The notes beneath the pieces were generated by a model, which was not told the origin of the DNA, ran no database searches, and worked only from the letters and a program-made list of their open reading frames with translations. This document shows positions 15,416 to 22,568 of a stretch of 64,000 nt of DNA, piece after piece. Positions within the stretch are counted from its first letter, which is position 1. The number at the start of each line of letters is the position of its first letter. This DNA comes from Flavobacteriales bacterium (GTDB lineage Bacteria; Bacteroidota; Bacteroidia; Flavobacteriales_F; PHOS-HE28): positions 186,001 through 250,000 of the forward strand of contig JADKHI010000006.1 of NCBI GenBank assembly GCA_016721825.1, in the 5' to 3' direction. The position numbers were made by a program, and so were the translations under genes.

Positions 15416-16114
15416 ATGCGAACCAACGGCGCCGTCCTTGCGCTGAACGGACCTCCCCGCACCACGAGCGAACTGTTGGAAGGGCTGCTGCCCGACGAGC
15501 TGAAGCGCTTGGCGACCCCCATGCATGCCGAAGCCTTTGCCCTTTCCGAGGAGGAGCGCATAACACGCATCGCGCACCACTTCGGCGAGATCATGCACAC
15601 GCTCGGTCTCGACCTTGCTGACGACAGCCTGAAGGACACACCGCAGCGCGTGGCAAAGATGTACGTGCAGGAGGTCTTCGGTGGGCTGGATCCTCAGAAG
15701 CGTCCCACCTCCACCCTCTTCGACAACACTTACGCATACGAAGGAATGCTCGTGGAAACGGGCATCCGCGTACACTCCTTCTGCGAGCACCACTTCGTTC
15801 CCATCCTCGGCAAGGCTTCGGTGGCCTACTACAGCAGCGGCAAGGTGATCGGGCTTAGCAAGCTCAACCGGATCGTGCACTACTACGCGTCCCGTCCCCA
15901 GGTACAGGAACGCCTCACCGAGCAGATCGCAGCCGAACTGAAGCATGTACTGCACACCACGGATGTCGCGGTGCTGATCGAGGCCGAACACATGTGCGTC
16001 AAGCTGCGCGGGGTGAAGGATGAGGACAGCCTCACCACGACGGTGCACTACAGCGGTCGCTTCGCTGAGGAAGCCGTGCGCAACGAGTTCCTCACCTACA
16101 TCCGCAAGCGCTGA
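15416..16114 (+). CDS. folE: GTP cyclohydrolase I FolE
   Basis: 232 aa from ATG 15416, 11 bases after idi. Converts GTP to 7,8-dihydroneopterin triphosphate, the first pterin/folate step. The zinc-binding CEHHFVPILGKASVAYY segment is near 121-137 and the third zinc ligand is in EAEHMCVKLRGVKDEDS near 190. RVAKMYVQEVFGGLD near 79-93 and GLSKLNRIVHYYASRPQVQERLT near 146 also fit. Its place inside a carotenoid/photolyase operon is consistent with supply of the methenyltetrahydrofolate antenna used by many photolyases; this is inference from context. folC lies 5 kb upstream in another operon. Confidence 0.94.
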   Translation: MRTNGAVLALNGPPRTTSELLEGLLPDELKRLATPMHAEAFALSEEERITRIAHHFGEIMHTLGLDLADDSLKDTPQRVAKMYVQEVFGGLDPQKRPTSTLFDNTYAYEGMLVETGIRVHSFCEHHFVPILGKASVAYYSSGKVIGLSKLNRIVHYYASRPQVQERLTEQIAAELKHVLHTTDVAVLIEAEHMCVKLRGVKDEDSLTTTVHYSGRFAEEAVRNEFLTYIRKR

Positions 16115-16116
16115 CC

Positions 16117-17460
16117 ATGCGGCCGAGCGTCAGCATCCACTGGTTCCGACGCGACCTGCGTGTGAGTGACAACCACGGGCTGTATCGTGCACTAAAGGAA
16201 CACGGCGATGTGCTTCCGATCTTCATCTTCGACACAGAGATCCTGGGGCGATTGGAGGACAAGACCGATCGCCGGGTCGACTTCATCCATCGAGCGCTGC
16301 TGCGTTTGAAAGCGGAGCTGGAAGGCCACGGAGGCTCGTTGCTGATCGAACATGGCAGTCCCCTGGAGGTGTGGAAGCGCTTGATCGCCCGCTACCAGAT
16401 CACTGGTGTCACCGTGAACCACGATCACGAGCCGTATGCATCTGTACGCGACAAGGCCATTGAAGAGCTTCTCGCTGGCCACGGCGTCCCGTTCAACTCA
16501 TACAAGGACATCAGCATCTTCGAGCGCAGCGAAGTGGTGAAGGATGATGGTGGACCTTACACCGTTTTCACCCCGTATGGCCGCAAGTGGCGTGCACGGT
16601 TCACGCCTGACATGGTCAGGGCCTTCCCCAGTACAGAGCACTTGGACCAGCTCTGGCGAACGGCACCCTTGCCCTCACCGACCTTGCAGGACCTTGGCTT
16701 CCAGCCGACCGACCTGGTCGAACCAGCGATCGAAGTGGAAGAGGCCCTTATGCGGAACTACGCCACGACGCGCAACATCCCAGGCATCGAGGGCACCAGC
16801 CGCATGAGCGTTCACTTGCGTTTCGGAACAGTGAGCGTGCGGGCCTTGATGCGCCAAGCACTGACCATGAGCGACACGTACATGAACGAGCTCATCTGGC
16901 GGGAGTTCTACATGCAAGTGCTCTGGCACTTCCCACATGCGGTGCAGGGCTCCTTCAAGCCGGCCTACGACCGCATCGAGTGGCGGAACGACGAGCGCCA
17001 GTTCCAAGCCTGGTGCGAAGGGCGAACCGGGTATCCCTTGGTGGACGCTGGCATGCGTGAGCTGCTGGCCACTGGCCACATGCACAACCGGGTCCGTATG
17101 GTGGTGAGCAGCTTCCTCACGAAACACTTGCTGATCGACTGGCGTTGGGGCGAGGCGTGGTTCGCCAGGTATCTGCTGGACTTCGAATTGAGCAGCAACA
17201 ACGGTGGCTGGCAATGGGCCAGCGGTGGCGGCTGCGATGCGGCACCCTATTTCAGGGTGTTCAATCCCACATTGCAGCTGGGGAAATTCGACCCTTCGTT
17301 AACGTATGTTAAGCGGTGGGTGAAGGAATACGGCACGGCGAACTACGGCCGTCCGATCGTCGTTCATGAAGTGGCCCGCAAGCTGGCCGTCGAGACCTAC
17401 AAGAAGGCCTTGGACGGTAGTGCGAAGGCCGAACGACGCCAACCGCAATTGTTCAATTGA
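16117..17460 (+). CDS. phr: Deoxyribodipyrimidine photolyase / cryptochrome family protein
   Basis: 447 aa, beginning 2 bases after folE. N-terminal alpha/beta antenna domain (SIHWFRRDLRVSDNHGLYRAL at about 5-25, VTVNHDHEPYA near 106), linker, then the helical FAD domain: TSRMSVHLRFGTVSVRALM near 228, ELIWREFYMQVLWHFP near 262, WCEGRTGYPLVDAGMRELLATGHMHNRVRMVVSSFLTK near 302-340, and NNGGWQWASGGGCDAAPYFRVFNP near 364. These match class I CPD photolyases and related cryptochromes; the Trp electron chain region looks intact. Light-driven repair of UV lesions is the likely role, although a signalling function cannot be excluded. It is the only obvious photoreceptor-type protein in the operon. 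Confidence 0.94.
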   Translation: MRPSVSIHWFRRDLRVSDNHGLYRALKEHGDVLPIFIFDTEILGRLEDKTDRRVDFIHRALLRLKAELEGHGGSLLIEHGSPLEVWKRLIARYQITGVTVNHDHEPYASVRDKAIEELLAGHGVPFNSYKDISIFERSEVVKDDGGPYTVFTPYGRKWRARFTPDMVRAFPSTEHLDQLWRTAPLPSPTLQDLGFQPTDLVEPAIEVEEALMRNYATTRNIPGIEGTSRMSVHLRFGTVSVRALMRQALTMSDTYMNELIWREFYMQVLWHFPHAVQGSFKPAYDRIEWRNDERQFQAWCEGRTGYPLVDAGMRELLATGHMHNRVRMVVSSFLTKHLLIDWRWGEAWFARYLLDFELSSNNGGWQWASGGGCDAAPYFRVFNPTLQLGKFDPSLTYVKRWVKEYGTANYGRPIVVHEVARKLAVETYKKALDGSAKAERRQPQLFN

Positions 17461-17462
17461 CC

Positions 17463-17627
17463 ATGCCCCGCAAAAAACGAAACCTCATCCTCACCCAACC
17501 CGTGAAGGAAGGCCTGAAGGCGATCAAAGTGCGCCTGGACGCCCGTACGATCATCACGCTGAGCAACCTCAAAGCGCTCGAGTTCTGGAAGCAACGCTAT
17601 CCGAAACTGGAGGTCCTGAACGGATGA
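17463..17627 (+). CDS. Uncharacterised 54-aa basic protein in the light operon
   Basis: ATG 17463 to TGA 17627, 54 aa, starting 2 bases after the photolyase stop and overlapping the next start by 4 bases (ATGA at 17624-17627). The sequence begins MPRKKRNLILTQPVKEGLKA, continues with a basic segment IKVRLDARTIITL, and ends with SNLKALEFWKQRYPKLEVLN. It has no cysteines, membrane segment or signal peptide, and is rich in Lys/Arg and Leu. The tight coupling on both sides is the main evidence that it is real. I do not recognise the family. It could be a small nucleic-acid- or partner-binding protein, possibly with the adjacent SRPBCC protein. Confidence 0.75.
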   Translation: MPRKKRNLILTQPVKEGLKAIKVRLDARTIITLSNLKALEFWKQRYPKLEVLNG

Positions 17628-18124
17628 TGCACATCCTCGAGCGTGAGCAGTTCCTGCCCATACCGCTGAACGAGGCATGGGCGTTCTTCTCGTCACCGAA
17701 GAATCTGGGCGTGATCACACCGCCGGACATGGGCTTTCGGATCAAGGAGCCTTTCGACGACCAGCCGATGTACACTGGACAATGCATCCGCTACACCGTA
17801 AAGCCGATGTTCGGTGTTCCGCTCACATGGGTGACGCGCATCGACGAGGTGGACAGGCCGCACAGCTTCGTGGACACTCAGTTGAAAGGCCCCTATAAGC
17901 GCTGGTGGCATCAACACACCTTTGAGGTCGTGCAGGGCGGAGTGGTCATGCGCGACCGGGTGGAGTACGAACTGCCGCTCGGCCCTTTGGGGGAACTGGC
18001 TCATCGTATCTTCGTGAAGCAACGGCTGAAGAGCATCTTCGAGTTCAGGAAAGTCACCCTTCTCAACCTCTTCCCGTCCCAGAAAGAGCGAATGGCGAAA
18101 GGCCCTGTCACTAGCATATCATGA
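17624..18124 (+). CDS. SRPBCC family (START-like) protein
   Basis: 166 aa from ATG 17624 (the next codon is also ATG). It starts with MMHILEREQFLPIPLNEAWAFFSSPKNLGVITPP, the characteristic opening of the SRPBCC ligand-binding fold, and continues with GVPLTWVTRIDEVDRPHSFVDTQLKGPYKRWWHQHTFE, typical of the cyclase/dehydrase-like subgroup found near photolyase genes. The fold binds hydrophobic ligands; in this operon a carotenoid or isoprenoid is a plausible ligand, but that is inference. The stop overlaps the crtZ start by 4 bases, so expression is coupled to the 54-aa protein upstream and crtZ downstream. Confidence 0.85.
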   Translation: MMHILEREQFLPIPLNEAWAFFSSPKNLGVITPPDMGFRIKEPFDDQPMYTGQCIRYTVKPMFGVPLTWVTRIDEVDRPHSFVDTQLKGPYKRWWHQHTFEVVQGGVVMRDRVEYELPLGPLGELAHRIFVKQRLKSIFEFRKVTLLNLFPSQKERMAKGPVTSIS

Positions 18125-18606
18125 GCACTTGGACCATCGTCGGCATCGTGGCCATCACCTTCTTCGCGATGGAGTTCGTGGCGTGGGCCACGCATAAGTA
18201 TGTGATGCACGGCTTCCTCTGGTCGTTGCACAGCGACCACCACAAGAAGGACCATTATGGTTTCCTCGAACGCAACGACACCTTCTTCCTGATCTTCGCC
18301 GTGCCATCCATGTTGCTCTTCATGGTGGGCGCAGGCCTTGGCCTTCACACGCCGTGGCTTTGGATAGGCCTCGGCATCCTTATCTATGGCCTTGCTTACT
18401 TCTTCGTGCACGAGGTGTTCATCCACCAGCGCATCAAATGGCTTCGCAATACGAACAACAGTTACTTCCTCGCGATCCGCCGGGCGCACAAGGTGCATCA
18501 CAAGCACTTGGGCAAGGAGGATGGTGAGTGCTTCGGCATGTTGCTGGTGCCGCTGAAGTACTACCGCGAAGTGTTGCGTAGCCGCAGAGCAGAGTCCACG
18601 ACCTAG
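18121..18606 (+). CDS. crtZ: Beta-carotene hydroxylase CrtZ (fatty-acid hydroxylase superfamily)
   Basis: 161 aa integral membrane di-iron enzyme. The histidine boxes are HKYVMH (25-30), HSDHH (37-41), a HEVFIHQR segment near 100 and HKVHHKH near 123-129, with membrane helices between them; this is the CrtZ pattern. It hydroxylates beta-ionone rings to form zeaxanthin-type products, so it needs a cyclised carotenoid. It is the last gene of the operon and overlaps the SRPBCC stop by 4 bases (18121-18124). The convergent cbb3-cluster gene ends 7 bases beyond its stop, leaving no room for a dedicated terminator. Confidence 0.93.
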   Translation: MSTWTIVGIVAITFFAMEFVAWATHKYVMHGFLWSLHSDHHKKDHYGFLERNDTFFLIFAVPSMLLFMVGAGLGLHTPWLWIGLGILIYGLAYFFVHEVFIHQRIKWLRNTNNSYFLAIRRAHKVHHKHLGKEDGECFGMLLVPLKYYREVLRSRRAESTT

Positions 18607-18613
18607 GGTCTGG

Positions 18614-19318
18614 TCAGTGACATTCCTGCTGTCCCACAGGAACCTCCTGGATCACCGGGCTCACATAGGGAATACCCAGGCTGAGGCCGCGGAGAATGAA
18701 CAGCGCACCCATCAGCGCGAAGACGAAAGGAGCGATGCGGCGCATGCCGGAACGCCAGCCTTGTGAGAGCAGGTCTCCGCCCAAGCGCACCGCGAACAGC
18801 GCGGGCCAAGTACCCAAGCCAAAGAGCATCATGAACAGTGTCCCGTTCAAGGGTCCATTCTGAACCAAGGCACCGGCGATGGCGAAATAGACCATGCCGC
18901 AAGGCAGCAACCCGTTCAGCAGACCGGTGAGGAACAAGCCTTCCGGGGAGGTCCGGCGTAAGTTGCGCCCCAGCAACGTCCGCAACTTTCCGATGGAAGC
19001 AAGTGCTTTTCCGGTCACCAGGTCCTTGCGGAACAAGGCCGGCACGAGCAAGGCCAACAGCATCAGCACACCAAGGGCGATCGAAACGGTGCGTTGAAGC
19101 CCGGCAAGATGCAGGCCGCGGCCGAAAGAACCGAAGAGGGCTCCGAACAGCGCATAGGTGAACACGCGACCACTGTTCAACAGCAGGGCATCACCCAATC
19201 GCCCTGACCAGGACCTACGCACGGAAGGCACAGCGAGTGCGATCGGGCCGCACATACCAACGCAGTGCGCGCTACCGAGCGCCCCGAGCAGGAAAGCAGC
19301 ACCGAGGAAGGGGATCAC
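18614..19318 (-). CDS. TauE/SafE - DsbD_2-like membrane protein of the cbb3 cluster
   Basis: 234 aa, GTG start at 19318 overlapping the fixH stop. About six membrane segments. The N-terminus has GALGSAHCVGMCGPIALAV, and LLNGLLPCGMVYFAI comes near 135: the two cysteine-bearing membrane motifs of the DsbD_2/UreH-like group commonly annotated as sulfite exporter TauE/SafE. In cbb3 oxidase clusters this protein is routinely the last gene and is thought to help metal or redox supply during oxidase assembly; the exact role is not established. The C-terminus ends in a short Gln/Cys/His tail (VGQQECH). Confidence 0.82.
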   Translation of the reverse strand: MIPFLGAAFLLGALGSAHCVGMCGPIALAVPSVRRSWSGRLGDALLLNSGRVFTYALFGALFGSFGRGLHLAGLQRTVSIALGVLMLLALLVPALFRKDLVTGKALASIGKLRTLLGRNLRRTSPEGLFLTGLLNGLLPCGMVYFAIAGALVQNGPLNGTLFMMLFGLGTWPALFAVRLGGDLLSQGWRSGMRRIAPFVFALMGALFILRGLSLGIPYVSPVIQEVPVGQQECH

Positions 19319-19758
19319 GGTACGTGGATATGGTCCTCACTGTAGTGATCCACACCTTCCGCGTTCCAATCCACCTGCAAGTGGTACACGCCCTTCATCC
19401 AACCTTGGGTATCGATCGTGCAGCGTCCGGTGTTATCGACAACAAGCTCAACGGTACGGTCCGCCCGGCTATCGTTGGGTTTCAGCAGGTGCGCCGAGCC
19501 GTTGATCGGTGCCCCGGCGAAGCGTGCGGGAAAGGTCAGAACGAGCGCCCCGGCCACGACCTCCGTCCGCATGGCCTCTCCGGCTTCCGTGGCGTTCGTC
19601 ATACGATCGATACGATCCTGGTACTTCAATTCCTCCGCGTAGTAATTCTCGGTCACGAGCTCTTCCTGGTTGTGGAACGCTCTTACCATGAAGGAGGTCA
19701 TCATGATCACGAAAATGACCATGGAAATAAAGATGCCGTGTCCCCAGTTGAATTTCAT
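19315..19758 (-). CDS. ccoH: FixH/CcoH family protein
   Basis: 147 aa. One N-terminal membrane anchor (GIFISMVIFVIMMTSFMV, about 8-25) is followed by the conserved ENYYAEELKYQDRIDRM segment near 38-54 and a beta-rich extracytoplasmic domain ending with WMKGVYHLQVDW. This matches FixH/CcoH, which is required for stable assembly of cbb3 oxidase. It overlaps ccoG by 4 bases (19755-19758) and the following gene by 4 bases, so all three are translationally coupled. Confidence 0.88.
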   Translation of the reverse strand: MKFNWGHGIFISMVIFVIMMTSFMVRAFHNQEELVTENYYAEELKYQDRIDRMTNATEAGEAMRTEVVAGALVLTFPARFAGAPINGSAHLLKPNDSRADRTVELVVDNTGRCTIDTQGWMKGVYHLQVDWNAEGVDHYSEDHIHVP

Positions 19759-21182
19759 GATCGTTTGGCCATTGGTCCTATGAACGAGGTTCGCACCTTC
19801 TCCAGCAGCTTCTCTCCGGTGAACACACCGACGGTGACCTCGGTGTTGTAACCGCTCATCTGCCCGGGATCGAGGATGATGAACATCTCCCCTTCCATGA
19901 GCTGGGCCTTCTGAAGATCAAGTTCCTTTCCCACCAACTTCACCTCACCCTTCGCGTCGAGCAGCACGAAGTGGATCGGCATATCACGGGAGGTCTTGTT
20001 CACCACCTTGAACTGGTAGAGGTTACTGATGCGGCCATCATCCTGCTTCTGGAACAGGGTTCCGGGGTTACGCAGCACCGTGGTCTCCACATCCGTCCGC
20101 GTCACAAGTAGAGCAACGATCACACCGATGAGCAAGGTGAGCACCGCCGAGTACGCCTTCATGCGCGTAGTGAAACGGAACGGCTTCTTCTCCGCGATGC
20201 CAGATTCACTGGCATAGCGCACCAGACCTCGCGGCAGGCCCACGCTGTCCATCATGTGATCGCAAGCATCGATACATGCCGTGCAGTTCACACATTCGAG
20301 CTGGGTGCCATTACGGATGTCGATGCCTGTGGGGCACACGTTCACGCAAGCCTTGCAATCGATGCAATCCCCCTTACCCGCGGTGCTGCGCTCTTCGCCC
20401 TTGCGGAACTTGGCGCGCTGTTCGCCGCGAACATGATCATACGCGATCACCATGGACGAACGGTCAAGCAATACGCCTTGCAGACGACCATAGGGGCAAA
20501 CGGTGGTGCAGACCTGTTCCCGCAGAAAGGCGAACACACCATAGAACGCGAGCGAGAATCCGATCATGGCCAGGAAGCCGCCCACATGTTGCCCCATGGG
20601 CTCGGTGATGATGTGGATCAGTTGGTCGCTGCCAACGAGGTAGGCCAGGAAAGTGTTCCCGATCACGAAGGCGATGGCGAAGAAGAGCGCGTGCTTCAGC
20701 GCTTTCTTACCCAGTCTCGTCCAGGTCCACGGTCCCTTGTTGAGGGCCATCTGGTCCTTCCAATCGCCTTCGATCCAATACTCGATGCGGCGGTACACGA
20801 GCTCCATGAACACCGTCTGTGGGCAGGCCCATCCGCAGAACAGACGACCGAAGGCGACGGTGAAGAGCGCGACGAAGATGATGAAGGTGATGAAGCCCAA
20901 CACGAACAGGTGGATGTCCTGGGGCCAGAAGGTCTGACCGAAGAACACGAACCGCCGCTCGATCACATTGATCATGAGCAGCGGCTCCCCACCGATCCGC
21001 ATGAACGGACCGGCAAGCAACATCACGAGCAGTCCATAGCCGAACAGCTTGCGCCAGTTGTAGTGGCGACCGGCAGGCTTCTTGGGATAGATCCAGATCC
21101 GCTTTCCCTGCTTATCGACCGTGGCGATCGAATCGCGGAAGGCTTCCTGCGCGTTCTCCTTGGGCTGTTCGTTGTTCGTCAT
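19755..21182 (-). CDS. ccoG: Cytochrome c oxidase accessory protein CcoG (RdxA/FixG)
   Basis: 475 aa membrane iron-sulfur protein. Membrane helices at about 45-65, 85-115, 160-180, 195-215 and 335-355 surround two cysteine-rich ferredoxin-type motifs (CIDCKACVNVCP and CVNCTACIDACD) near 270-310 and the FCGWACPQTVFMELVYRRIEYWIEG box near 113-137. The C-terminus is an Ig-like FixG domain. Known role: copper (Cu2+ to Cu+) reduction for cbb3 oxidase maturation. It sits 3 bases downstream of ccoP and overlaps ccoH. Confidence 0.95.
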   Translation of the reverse strand: MTNNEQPKENAQEAFRDSIATVDKQGKRIWIYPKKPAGRHYNWRKLFGYGLLVMLLAGPFMRIGGEPLLMINVIERRFVFFGQTFWPQDIHLFVLGFITFIIFVALFTVAFGRLFCGWACPQTVFMELVYRRIEYWIEGDWKDQMALNKGPWTWTRLGKKALKHALFFAIAFVIGNTFLAYLVGSDQLIHIITEPMGQHVGGFLAMIGFSLAFYGVFAFLREQVCTTVCPYGRLQGVLLDRSSMVIAYDHVRGEQRAKFRKGEERSTAGKGDCIDCKACVNVCPTGIDIRNGTQLECVNCTACIDACDHMMDSVGLPRGLVRYASESGIAEKKPFRFTTRMKAYSAVLTLLIGVIVALLVTRTDVETTVLRNPGTLFQKQDDGRISNLYQFKVVNKTSRDMPIHFVLLDAKGEVKLVGKELDLQKAQLMEGEMFIILDPGQMSGYNTEVTVGVFTGEKLLEKVRTSFIGPMAKRS

Positions 21183-21185
21183 CGA

Positions 21186-22376
21186 TCAGTTGACCTGCGC
21201 CAGCTTGGGCTGGACGGAGGTGGTATCAGCGGGAGTGACGGAGCTGTCAGCAGGTGCTACAGTGGTGCTGTCCGAAGCGGCAGGGCCTTCCTCCTTCCAG
21301 AGGTCACCCTGCGGCTCGCGCGCATTGGCAGGGTTGGTGCCTTGAAGACTGAGCACATAGCTGGCCACCGCTTGCAGTTCGGGGGCTTTCAGTTGCGACT
21401 TCCAGTCGATCATGCCCTTCTCTTTCACACCGTACTTGATGGTCTTGAAGACGTTCTTGATGCCGCCACCATGGATCCAGTAACCGTCCGTGAGGTTGGG
21501 GCCAAGGCCGGCCTTTCCTTCTGCTGCGGGCCCGTGACAGGCGATGCAGTTAGCCTCGTAGATGCCCTTGCCGGTGCCAATGGCGCTCGCGTCGGTCAAG
21601 AGCGTCACTGAGTTCTCATCAACGCTGGCGCCGAGCTTGGCCACATAAGCCGCCACGTCCGCTTTGGCCTGGGCCATCTCCTGCTCGTACTCGGTCTTCT
21701 GATCGGGCCACACACCGGTCACGTGCACATTCACCAAGTACACCACACCCCAGATAATGGTGCCGTAGAACAGCCATAGCCACCATGGCGGAAGTGCGTT
21801 GTCCAATTCCCGGATACCGTCATAGTCGTGATGCTGCAGTACGTCCTGTTCCTTCTCAATGGAGACACGACGTGTGAGCATCTGCATCAACTTGGACTCG
21901 GCGCTCTGGCGCTTCACGCCTACAGCAGCCACCTCGTCCTCCGGCTTACCGACAAGGAAGCGTGTCACACTACGCAAAAGGTTGACCTGAGCCAGTATCA
22001 GAATGAAGAGGAACACGTTCACCAGCACCAGCACATAGAACAGCTGGTTGGACGTCCATTGCGTGGGACCTGGAGCCGCTTGCGCATCAAGACATGAGGT
22101 GACCAGCAGCAGCACGAGCACGGCGGACGTCGTCCGACGGGCCCGGTCGGTCCAAGCTTTGCCGGAACCACCAAGCAGGCGCATGACGCTGTTCAGCGAA
22201 AGCAGGATCACCACTTGCAGGAGCGCCGCTCCCATCAACAGGTAATTGGGGTCGATGCCCGAGGATGAGGATGTGGAAGGGGTCGGCATGGTGGCGTCCT
22301 GCGCCACGGCCATGGAGGAAAGCCCTAGGAAGGCCAGACCCATGCATGCGATGGAAAGAAGGTTCCGCTTGTTCAT
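21186..22376 (-). CDS. ccoP: cbb3 oxidase cytochrome c subunit CcoP, apparently mono-haem
   Basis: 396 aa from ATG 22376; the frame is open upstream but that part overlaps the ccoQ-like gene. Layout: a signal/membrane segment at the N-terminus, a second and third hydrophobic stretch (about 36-52 and 105-130), the CcoP N-terminal domain with LDNALPPWWLWLFYGTIIWGVVYLVNVH near 185-212, then one cytochrome c domain with haem site C277-I-A-C-H281. Only one CxxCH is present, whereas classical CcoP has two. A Pro/Thr/Ser-rich acidic tail closes the protein. It delivers electrons to the CcoN catalytic subunit. The N-terminus is longer than in proteobacterial CcoP. Confidence 0.92.
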   Translation of the reverse strand: MNKRNLLSIACMGLAFLGLSSMAVAQDATMPTPSTSSSSGIDPNYLLMGAALLQVVILLSLNSVMRLLGGSGKAWTDRARRTTSAVLVLLLVTSCLDAQAAPGPTQWTSNQLFYVLVLVNVFLFILILAQVNLLRSVTRFLVGKPEDEVAAVGVKRQSAESKLMQMLTRRVSIEKEQDVLQHHDYDGIRELDNALPPWWLWLFYGTIIWGVVYLVNVHVTGVWPDQKTEYEQEMAQAKADVAAYVAKLGASVDENSVTLLTDASAIGTGKGIYEANCIACHGPAAEGKAGLGPNLTDGYWIHGGGIKNVFKTIKYGVKEKGMIDWKSQLKAPELQAVASYVLSLQGTNPANAREPQGDLWKEEGPAASDSTTVAPADSSVTPADTTSVQPKLAQVN

Positions 22377-22380
22377 GGCT

Positions 22381-22557
22381 TCAATTCTCCTGTTCGTTGA
22401 GCGGCAGTTGTTCCATATGGTCGAAGGCGTGCTTGCCCGAGGTGAACACCCACCACAGGACTCCGAGGAAGAACCCGAAGAAGAGCACGAACCCGATGAT
22501 GGGATAGATGTCGACATGCTGGATGCTGCCGAGGTGGTGCTTGATGAACTTGAGCAT
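22381..22557 (-). CDS. ccoQ: CcoQ/FixQ-like small subunit of cbb3 oxidase
   Basis: 58 aa, ATG at 22557 and TGA at 22381-22383, lying between ccoNO (11-base gap) and ccoP (4-base gap). It starts MLKFIKHHLGSIQHVDIYP, has one membrane helix (IIGFVLFFGFFLGVLWWVF, about 20-38), and ends in a short polar tail with HMEQLPLNEQEN. Size, position and single-helix topology match CcoQ, which stabilises the CcoNO-CcoP interaction. Confidence 0.88.
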   Translation of the reverse strand: MLKFIKHHLGSIQHVDIYPIIGFVLFFGFFLGVLWWVFTSGKHAFDHMEQLPLNEQEN

Positions 22558-22568
22558 GGCGCGCAGGA

